Source: Allolobophora icterica (Eukaryota > Annelida > Clitellata > Crassiclitellata > Lumbricidae). From it: 64,000 nt of DNA. Below, in pieces: positions 55,240 through 64,000 of this stretch. Every line of letters begins with the position of its first letter. Position 1 is the stretch's first letter. Below the pieces are notes generated by a model, which saw only the letters and a program-made list of their open reading frames with translations, made no database searches and had not been told where the DNA came from. The position numbers and the translations under genes were made by a program. Where the stretch lies: NCBI GenBank assembly GCA_963556255.1, contig OY744609.1:23026276-23090275 (forward strand), given 5' to 3'.

Positions 55240-58200
55240 GTCTCTCTTCAAAAAGTTTCTCCGACCTGGATTACATCTAATCTCGGGTACTTGAAGCTGA
55301 ATTCATACTTATAGGCATGTGTGACCAGCTCAAGAAAATGATCCCTCTGTTCCCTCAGCCTTGACTCTATATCCATCCCACATTCACTACAATTCTTCTA
55401 TCCGCAATTTAGGCTTTATTTTCGACCCACGCCTAAGCTTCTTCAATCATATCACCCATCTTTCCTGTTCATGTTTCATGCATATTAATGACCATGGACC
55501 ATACTAGAATCTGGCCTGTGCTTGATTACAAACAGCATTAACTATCGCTACATCATAGTCCATGCTAAAATAAAGTAAATTGCATTTCAATTGTCATGAA
55601 TATTGACACTACCTACCTAAACTGCCTTCTAGTTATCCAGAATGCTCTCTTTTGTGTGGTTACTAAACAGGGCATATTTTAACTGTATATATCTAGTGGG
55701 ACAAATGTCCCAGTAGTCTTAGGATTTGTCCCAGTAGTCCGGGTGATTTGTCCCAGGCAGTGTATGTTTAAAGTATAACTAGTGGGACAAATGTTGCAGG
55801 TGTTTTAAGATTTGCTCCAGCAGTAAAATCAGAATTAGTAAAACGCCGCATTTTCATGAAATTCCCCAAAAAAGGTCATAAACTTTTCCGGGAGATGAAT
55901 TCCCAAAAAAGGTCATAAAGTTTTTTGGAGAGGAATTCCTAAAAAAAGGTCATCAACTTTTTCGGGAGATGAATTCCTAAAAAAAGGTCATCAAAGTTTT
56001 TTGGAGACGAGTTCCAAAAAAGGTCATGAACTAGACCCATGACTGATTTTGTCCCAGTGGTGTAAATTCCTTAAAATATGCACTGTTACTAAAACCACCA
56101 AACACAACCACATCACTCCTGTCCTCAAATCATGCCAATAGCATAAAATAATTGGATACAATATCCTATGATCCTATCACTTACCTACAACACTCTCCAA
56201 TTCTCCCAGTCCTCCTATCTTCATCTGTTATTGACTGTTATTCACAATCCAACCAGCCACTCAACTCACTTGTCTTCAGCCTTAACACTTCGCTCTTCCA
56301 AACATCTTACCACTAAAATTTGGAAATCACTTCATGGCCATAGCTGTTCTGCCCCTCTGGAATAAACTTCTGCCAGAATCATGACAACTATCTGATCCAT
56401 TGTATGAATCACCAACACCTCACATCTTGTTATCTCTGCTGAGGTATTTCACTCAAAGCTGAAACACTTCCTTCCACAAATCCTACCATGATTCCACTGC
56501 TTCCCTTTACCTCTCTTGTTGCTTTAATTAAGTACCATTGCCATCTGACTGTCTGACTGTCTGATCCTTGTGTATTGACCTGGAACTGATAAGTAGAACA
56601 CTTTATCTTACCTGCCTATTCATTTGTTTTGATTGAGCACCTGTGCATGGACTGGTTCCTATGATTCCAATTTTTGGGCGCTGTTGAAATCTTGAGATTA
56701 CGATTATGATACTTTATTTATTTAAAAAATAAATTAAACTATTATTTCAGTCAGAAAACCACAAAACCTGTATGCTGGAGACAAGTAGAACTACATTCAA
56801 AATTAAAGTTGCAAACTGCTTGTAGGAGTGCGGGAGACGTGGTCGATGGACTTTGTCGAGGTTCGATGAGTCTTTCAACAGCCGTTGTTTATGCTAATGA
56901 CGCGAAAAGTTTTATTGTGTCAAGTGGACAAGACACCCTTCACCTGAAAGCAAATACAAGCGACGAGAGAGACATGTGGGTCAGGGCTATCGCAGCTGAG
57001 ACTGACAAAATGATGTCTGCAACAGACGGTAATCTTTTGAAGTACTACCTAAGTTTAATCCCCTTTTCAGAAGAAGAAGAGCAGTCCCTTAAGCTAGCCC
57101 TGAGGCAGCCATGGGTATGAAGTGTTAGCGACTTCATTTTCTTAGCCTTGGCATATGAGGGTGGGTGGCCAGTCCCATCCCTTGCCGTCTCATCTTCCCA
57201 CCGACAGTGTACGGTCAGTGTACTCATTGTAGCTGAGTTGGCTAAGGGGTGCAGATGGAGCAGAAATCTTGAATCTTTGAAGACTCAAATTTGTGCCCTG
57301 GTGGGGATTTGAACCCTGACCTCATGATTGACAGTCCAGGACACTAACCACTACACTAACGAGTACCCCTTTGAACCTAGGTGTAAGTCGTTATCCTAAC
57401 AGGTTATTCAGAGGTAATTTTTTAGGTCCAGAAGTAGTACCTTTGAATAGAAAGTGAATCATTTGAGCAAATTGGTTATCTGTGAGTCACGATTAGTGCT
57501 TTTACGAGATTCTTATGATCATTTAGATGACTTGGCCAGGTAAATCCATGCATGCTTACATACATACACATCAGCTTGCTGGTCACAGCCCTAAGTTATT
57601 TCACATGAATTTGATGAAGATTGTTTTGCAAAACTGCAAAACATTATTGGCCACATTTCCTTAAATCCATTACACAAACCTAGTGTTCTGTTGTACTTGA
57701 AGGCAACCAACTGCTGGAGGATATGCTGCTTAATTTGGAAAAGAAATTTGGTCAACTGCAGTCACATACAGCTGCTGTGCAAAAGAAGACGCCTGCATTT
57801 CAGAAAGAGCTTCAGGCACTGATGAAGATGGAGCTAACACAAAAAGTACAACAGAAACTCCAGGTGGTAGTAGACTTGCTAAGAGTCCTGTTGGAAAGCT
57901 TCAAAAACATCTGCCTTGTAAGCATCTGCAGAGAATTGTAAATTTAGATGGAAGAAATGTTAATCACTTGACGTCTAATCTAATCAAATCAAGTCTAGGG
58001 GTCCACCGGTAAGACATTTTCTGCCGGAAACCGAATCCAAGTATTTGGATGTATTTTTGCCGGATCCGGTAACTAACCGGAAACGAACCGGGTACCATTT
58101 GTTCCATATGCGAAGCTTCACATTTTCATGTAATAAGAAATTATCGACATAAATTTGTGTAATTGTAATAAGTGACTAATACAATTTGAATTGTAGTCAT

Positions 58201-61200
58201 TTCTGTGCAGTTGTGAAGTTTTCTGTGTAGTTGTTTTAAGATTCAACATTCATAATTTTATATACATAAGTTTATTGAATAAGTTTTTAAAGAAAAAAAT
58301 TTTTTTTTAAAGAAAATTTTTTTGCAACTATTTGTGTCTACAATATTTGCCAAGGTGCATACTTCCGGAAACGGGATTTCCGGCGGAAGCAAATATCCGA
58401 GGCGGTTTCCGGTGGACCCCTTATCAACTCTGATCTGTTCTAAAATTTATCTGAAGACTTCTATAGTGCTGTTAGCAAATATACACTAAATCTGATTTCA
58501 TAACCAATTCGTACTAAAACCACAAGCCTTGAGTGTAATTTGTGCTGATATGAATTCAGGAATAGAATTCAGTGTGTGACATAATGTTCGTGTAATCTGA
58601 TCTTGTCTAGCTCATCCAATCATATTAAACAATAGAACATTTCTTTCTTTTCTTTGTCTAGTTTTCAATTTTACAATTCTAGTTTAAACTTGTAGCAATG
58701 CTGAATATGTATCTGAACATTTGCGTAGGGTCTTTTTCAGTGTGGGAATTGTAGAAAAGAGACTGGGGGTTGAACATTTTTTCCGTTTTTTTTTCAAACT
58801 GATGTCAATGAAATTTTAAAGCAGTTGATTTAAACTCTAGCAGTTTTGCAAGTCAGACTCGAATCAAAATCAATTGCTTTGTTGAGAAAATTCAAAAATG
58901 CATACATGATACACCATGGAAATTTCTTCTCTTTGTTAGAGACTCACGGTCAAATAATGCTAAATCACACTAGCACAACTGAGGGGGTTGGAAACGACCC
59001 CCCTGTGGTGTGCAATGAAGACTTAACTGTAGGGTCCTAAGAAAGACTAGGGGGGTTGAAGCCCCCACCCCCAACCCGCTGACAGTTCCCACCCTGGTCT
59101 GTTTAGTGCCTCTCAAGATCATCATTTGGTAAGTAGTACTTAGTACCCTTAATAGTGTGGAACTTCAACAGTCCTGTCTCAGTCCTCTGTTAATCTGAAT
59201 ATTTCTAGACCTGTATTTCATTACTCTGATTTGACTCTGAGTCTGTTTAATGACGAGCTGCATTGGTTTTCCTGCCACTGTTAGTATGTGGTCGTCGTTA
59301 AAGTGTTTAAAAACCGAAATGGTTGAGCACAGAGAGCGGTGAGTGATCCATTGGTTTTTGCATTTTTGGTAAACTTAGACATCTGATGAGATTCATGTGA
59401 TGTCGAGGAATGTTCGGCATGAACTGCAGTCGGTCAACAGTAACACAAAGCAGCTGGAGGAAATGGTTGAGGAACTCGGACAGCAGCACAGAAATCTTGA
59501 GAAGAAAATTCAGCAAATGCTCAATTTGATCCAACACAACAGACCTCTGTCAAGTGAGTTTATGTTTTGTTATAATTAAACAGATGATTCATAAAAAATA
59601 TCAAAACACTAAATTCAAACACACAAGAACTTTAACAGGTGAGTTTATGTTATTTATAATTTAAAAAATCTAATTCATAAAAATTTAACTTGATGGAACT
59701 TAGCCAACCCAGACATTCTACTGCTCTCTGGAACTATTTTAAATCTGGAGTGATCTTATGTACATTGGAAACAAATTCATAAATAAATATTATATTCAAA
59801 ATAATTGAATCTAGCATTCAAAAACTGTTAAAATAAAGTTCATCTTTTTTGTAACCGATTAATCACGAAACTATCCTGTAGTTTAGCCTATTGAATTAAT
59901 ACATTATAAACAAAAAATGTCTCAAGCTTAGCCAAGTTGTGTAATTAATATTTTGTGCAAAAAGATTTGAAATGTGAAAAATTCTATTCCAGGTTTATCC
60001 GAAGCAGATGATGGTAGTATGCATGATGTTGTTGAGGAAGATGATGATTTCTTTGATGCTCTGACTGAAGAAACAACTCAACTTCTCATCAAAATGCCTT
60101 CCTCCAAAAAGTTTGAGACGTAATTGATTCTGTAGTCGTTAAACAGAACATGACAAAGAAATATGACCTAAAAGCTTGACCTACAAACATGACCTTCAGA
60201 CGTGATCTAGAAATATGTCCTTCATGGAAATTCATGGCCTGGAATTAGAATTATGACCAGAAAATTATGACCTTTATGAAACTTGGAAACGTAAAGCATG
60301 GCCTTGAAATGCGATGTAGAAAAATAAATGTCTTTAAAATTTATATAGAAACATAACTTGGAAACTTGACTGATATGTGACATTGCGTGAATTTTTAAAT
60401 GTTTAAAAAGCCATCAATTGACAGTGCATTGCATTTTGAAAGTATACTTTCGTATGCAGAGTTTATATAAGAATACCCTGTAGCAGCTGTTTGTTAATCA
60501 ATCAATCAATCAATCAATCAATTAGACATTTATACTAATGCTAATGTTAATGCTCGATCTTAACTATTCTCTTGTATTGTTTCAGAGAGGAACATAATCA
60601 AGTTCCACAAGAAGCTTCTGTCGCACAGTCGGCGAACACGGACACAGACTCATCAGACCAAGGATCAAAACACTGTGTCGCTTGTGTCTTCCAACGTAAG
60701 CCAAAACAAGTAGGTGGCATTCTTTAACAGTTTACATAAGGTTTAAAAGTCTTTAAAATAAAGCAGTTTTTCAGCCATAGATTTTTGTAAATCTAACTGT
60801 GTTTCTTCAACTTTATTGTGTTTCAAAGCATTACTATATAACAGCTTTAAGAATCGCTCAAAAGTGATGTAGACATGGCTTTCTAACTGATCTGAACAAT
60901 CGTGACTTGTGATAAACAGAGAATGTTTGTTGAGCTGAATCAGATTAAACGGTAAATTTATGCAGGACTGTGCATGAGAAAGACTGACGAGCTTGAATTG
61001 ATGTGTGGAAGTGAGGCACCGGCAATTCCTCATGCGCAGTTGAGTGTGGTGTTCAGTGACAAGGCGGATTCTGGCGTCAATGCTGGAACCAGCACTTTGC
61101 TGATGTACGCGGACCAGTGCATATTGTAGGAGAATATGGAATCAAATTCCTTCCTCCGTAGGATGCCAGTGAAGTGTTACCTGAATGTATTCCGATATAC

Positions 61201-63290
61201 AGAAGTACTTTGGCAACTCCACAAGAGGGTCTATTGATGCACAATTGCTTAACTATATAGCATTGATGCTTTGTTGGTAGATGGTATCATAGCTATATAA
61301 ATAAAATAATAATTATAATATTAAATATTATAATCTAGCGTTCATCAGGGATTTGGGATGCAACCAAACTAGCATTTCTGGCGATGCGAGAAAAACTGGC
61401 CATCTGTTTCAGCACCTCTGCTTAACATCGTTACATTTTGTAGTACGTTCTCCTTGTCAGAACCAGATGAGATGTAGCCATTTTAGATGTCATTAACAGT
61501 CTCTGGACAATTATTTTTCTCCTAAGGGATTACAATTACTCCAGATTAAAAAATTATATTAATAATTGAAGAATAATAAATGAATTTATTGTTTTTTTCT
61601 CTAGATTGGTTTTACAAAGGTTCTGAGTTATGACTCCTTAGGATTTGCAGCATTATATAAATCAAGGGCACAAGTTAATATTGATTTTAGTAAACCTGAT
61701 TTTTTAATTAACAGAAAAAAGTTGATCTGCCAGACATTGGATCCCCAAAGGTTTCCGCTGGGAACCGATCCAGTGTGTTTCAACCAAAACCTGTAAAGAT
61801 GACACATAAGGAATCTGTTGTTCCACAGTTCACCCGACGTATGGTGATTCCACCGCAGCCAAGCTCCGGTTCAAGTCTGTGGGCAGTCCTCAAGTCATTC
61901 GTTGGGAAGGATATCAGCCGGATATCTCTGCCAGTAATCAACCTACTTATAGTGTATGTTTCTGATTGGAGCAGATGGTGGCTAGGGTTAAGCTCCATGG
62001 TGGGTAGTGTAAAGTAACTTAAAGCCAAGCTCCAGGTTTCAGTGTCTGGCCAGTCCTCAAGTTATTTGTTAGGAATAATCTAACTTGGATATCTTTACCA
62101 GTTCTTTCTGTTTTCGAGTGGATCAGTTGGTGGTTTGGGGTGGCCTTTCAACTCCATGGTGGGTGGTGCAAAAGCCAGACTCCAATGCTAGGTTTTGGGT
62201 GTTCTTCAAGTAATTCAATGGGATGGATATTTGAGGATATCTCTGACAGTAATCAGTTATCTTGGATCTGTTTGTGTTTTTGTTTGGAGCGGGTGGTGGC
62301 TTGGGGTGGTTCTTCAGCACTGTGATGTATCTCTCTTCTGTGTATCTCTGGTGGCAATTCAACTCCACATAGCCATGGTGACAGTGTGACTGAAAGCTGC
62401 TCTATCCTGGGTCTTATTCCACTCTGCAAAGGGTCTATTGTTTAATGTAAAGTAAGGTAAAATAATTGCTGATTTATTATGTAACTCTTTCAACATTGAC
62501 CCTTGGAATAATGTGAAAAACAAGTTTTAGGAGCTCACTTTCTTTACATATCCCTCCGTATCTGCCACAGATACAGTGATACATGTATATATTTGTGTTT
62601 GTTTTTGTGCACTCTAAATTGCCTCATAACCACTAGATCGGTGTCAATAGGTCTCAGATAAGAATTTTTAGATAAGGAAGTCCATGCATGAGAGTTTTTA
62701 ATTAGTAAGCCCTTGCATGAGAATGGGTTCGAGTCAAAACCTGTTCTTTATGGCTTGAAACAGATTTTCAACTTTTCTAATCTGTCTGACGTCATTGCTT
62801 AGTGCTTACATATCTTGTTACAGTACCAGTGTCCGAATATGTTGAGCCATTCTCCCTTACTTTGGTGGACTGACTTTTGCTAATTGCTTTTCTCAGTACA
62901 CCATATATTGCACAATTGCTTTATATCCACTCCAACTTATAAACCAGCAGCTGTCCTTGATCTCTGATCTTTTCATCTCTATTTACTGGTCACATAAAAT
63001 CCTTACATTACATAACTTACACTGTTTTTATGTATTTTGCAAAGGTCTGCTTCAATGAGCCACTGACATTCTTGCAGCGACTCACAGAAGAACTTGAGTA
63101 TTCTGAATGCTTGGACAAAGCTGCTCGATGCGAGTCAGCAATCGAGCAGATGACTCATGTCGCTGCATTTGCCATCTCATCTTATGCCTCAACAGCTGTC
63201 CGTGTCACGAAGCCTTTCAATCCACTGCTTGGAGAAACATTTGAATGCGACCGGCGAGCAGACTATGGCTGGAAATCTTTAACCGAGCAG
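54904..63290 (+). CDS. OSBP: Oxysterol-binding protein (OSBP/OSBP2 class), N-terminal 479 residues
   Basis: Exons: 54904-55031, 56826-57028, 57703-57917, 59379-59553, 59993-60119, 60586-60709, 61715-61933 and 63045-63290. All are GT-AG with matching phases and give 479 codons. OSBP exchanges sterol and PI4P at ER-Golgi contacts. Residues about 14-110 are a PH domain ([44 protein letters not shown]). Residues 112-235 are predicted coiled coil. Residues 259-265, DFFDALT after an acidic run, form an FFAT-type VAP-binding motif. From about 370 the lipid-binding domain starts ([19 protein letters not shown] / [13 protein letters not shown] / [12 protein letters not shown]). The last exon ends at SLTEQ, so EQVSHHPP lies to the right of the window. 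The start Met gives a short N-terminus without the Gly/Ala-rich leader of vertebrate OSBP1. Confidence 0.93.
55150..55245. repeat. (GTCT)n microsatellite
   Basis: About 22 copies of CTGT/GTCT in OSBP intron 1. Confidence 0.95.
55340..56400 (+). mobile_element. CR1-like LINE fragment in OSBP intron 1
   Basis: Plus-strand remnants: [37 protein letters not shown], then (after a MITE) [28 protein letters not shown] and [11 protein letters not shown]. This is the order of the CR1-group reverse-transcriptase C-terminus. Numerous stops. Confidence 0.8.
55668..56085. mobile_element. 418-bp hAT MITE inserted in the LINE fragment
   Basis: Perfect 8-bp duplications TTACTAAA at 55660-55667 and 56086-56093. 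Ends CAGGGCATATTTTAA and the inverse CAGTGCATATTTTAA. Inside are TAGTGGGACAAATG and a tandem of about 45 bp around AAAAAAGGTCATCAAAG. A truncated copy sits at 21066-21358. Confidence 0.92.
57115..57370 (-). mobile_element. tRNA-Asp-derived SINE, family A
   Basis: The minus strand reads ACTCGTTAGTGTAGTGGTTA, then CCTGGACTGTCAATCATGAGG, then GGGTTCAAATCCCCACCAGGG. This is clearly a tRNA-Asp(GTC) head with paired acceptor arms decayed. The SINE body runs on to TATGCCAAGGCTAAG at 57143. It sits in OSBP intron 2. Confidence 0.8.
57997..58423. mobile_element. MITE with AGGGGTCCACCGG ends
   Basis: Inverted ends AGGGGTCCACCGG, followed inward by CCGGAAACCG-type repeats at both sides (58024-58100 and 58365-58410). 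Flanks TCAAGTCT and TCAACTCT suggest an 8-bp, 7/8-matching target duplication. hAT-like. Confidence 0.7.
58970..59095. repeat. Dispersed repeat shared with 22975-23060
   Basis: Near-identical strings TTGGAAACGACCCCC, GTGCAATGAAGACTTAACTG and GAAAGACTAGGGGG in OSBP intron 3. Other intron sequence, 57918-59378 outside the two repeats, shows nothing coding. Confidence 0.7.
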
Positions 63291-63325
63291 GTGTGATGTG
63301 TCAGAAATAAGAGGAAATGTTCATT

Positions 63326-63326
<1 letters not shown>

Positions 63327-63380
<54 letters not shown>

Positions 63381-63382
63381 GT
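63327..63382. repeat. (ATA)n microsatellite
   Basis: About 17 AAT triplets, 37 bp after the OSBP exon 8 donor. The Asn-run reading frame is an artefact. Confidence 0.9.
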
Positions 63383-63714
63383 AATAATGAGTGCCACTTG
63401 AAGGCCAAGCACAGGGCACCAGCCTATTCACGAGCACTGTGTCAAATTAGAGGGGGTTTTGCAAAGAGTAGTTCAGAGGAAGTCCGAGTACATATTATTA
63501 ATTGTACATGTTATTACTGTATGAAACTAAATGCACATCTTGTTATCTTTGCAAAATTTATGACACCCCTGAGCTACAGTAGGCCTCGAAAGAATTTAGA
63601 GCTGAACTTCAGCACACAATGACACCAAAAAACTGAGAAAATTATTTGTGTTCATATTTGGATCTTCTGTCGAGGCGGTCAAGCACCACGTTTTCTTTTA
63701 ATGCAGTTATGATA

Positions 63715-63717
63715 ATT

Positions 63718-63784
<67 letters not shown>

Positions 63785-63792
63785 CGATGATG
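63715..63792. repeat. (ATG)n microsatellite
   Basis: About 24 GAT/ATG triplets in the OSBP intron that runs off the right edge. The Met-run frame is an artefact. The remaining sequence to 64000 is intronic with nothing else recognised. Confidence 0.92.
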
Positions 63793-64000
63793 ATAACAAT
63801 GATGAGGTTATTCCAAGGAATTTTGTTTAGCTAGAACTGGACAGAATGTGGCCATCCGGATGTTTGTCTCCAGATATTTTGAAAATCTTTAGGGATCATT
63901 TGTACCTCAGGTAAACAATAATAACTGGGACCAATGAACACCACTGGGTTTTAGCTTATTTTTCTGAAGCAGGTCACCATGTGTATCTGCTGTTATCATA

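Noticed and set aside
57267..57345. Functional tRNA-Asp gene
   Set aside because: Acceptor and D arms are degraded and the sequence continues into a SINE body shared with other loci.
63646..63834. Poly-methionine frame
   Set aside because: Created by the (ATG)n microsatellite in an OSBP intron.

Overview
The window is nuclear DNA of an animal, most likely a marine invertebrate. Genes are split by GT-AG introns, and two conserved metazoan genes can be assembled exon by exon in consistent phase. The rest is AT-rich, repeat-packed DNA holding many transposon families, several satellites and tRNA-derived SINEs. The short string TAGGCCTA and its fragments are frequent. I cannot name the phylum with confidence.

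Layout. (1) 1-13.6 kb: the 3' part of a + strand gene for the axonemal central-pair protein SPAG17 (14 exons, about 920 residues, stop at 13213-13215, poly(A) signal at 13597). Its introns hold hAT-type MITEs, SINEs and microsatellites. One intron (11558-12274) has the hallmarks of a minor-spliceosome AT-AC intron. (2) 13.6-19.1 kb: a transposon graveyard. It contains a decayed mariner transposase interrupted by a hAT MITE with a perfect 8-bp target duplication, a 0.7-kb inverted-repeat element with a recurring GTCGTATCTCC-like motif, and a 3.9-kb near-perfect palindrome. The palindrome carries two oppositely oriented, complementary incomplete copies of a transposon-associated PIN/FEN-like nuclease gene with a CXC zinc domain. 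(3) 19.1-23.5 kb: MITEs and unassigned DNA. (4) 23.5-38.2 kb: a large array built on a 39-bp minisatellite, interrupted by a 4.2-kb LINE (24337-28572) with an intact 1076-residue endonuclease/reverse transcriptase. (5) 38.6-41.6 kb: a SINE, then an 80-bp satellite with a 720-bp higher-order repeat and a second 80-bp tandem array. (6) 41.6-44.4 kb: unassigned DNA with a SINE and short repeats. (7) 44.4-49.9 kb: a diverged tandem array with a roughly 430-540-bp period, rich in ACCTTA, including a 29-bp-arm perfect palindrome. (8) 49.9-54.5 kb: a 2.7-kb hAT element with SPIN-like ends packed with nested insertions, then LINE and MITE debris. (9) 54.8-64 kb: the 5' part of a + strand OSBP gene: eight exons giving 479 residues (PH domain, coiled coil, FFAT motif, start of the sterol-binding domain). 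It runs off the right edge just before the EQVSHHPP signature.

The two host genes (cilia/flagella motility; ER-Golgi lipid exchange) are not functionally linked. The most unusual structures are the palindromic nuclease element with its apparently invertible N-terminal cassette, the AT-AC intron in SPAG17, the intact LINE with a pentanucleotide tail, and the nested or higher-order repeat architecture. No CRISPR, operon or prokaryotic signal is present.
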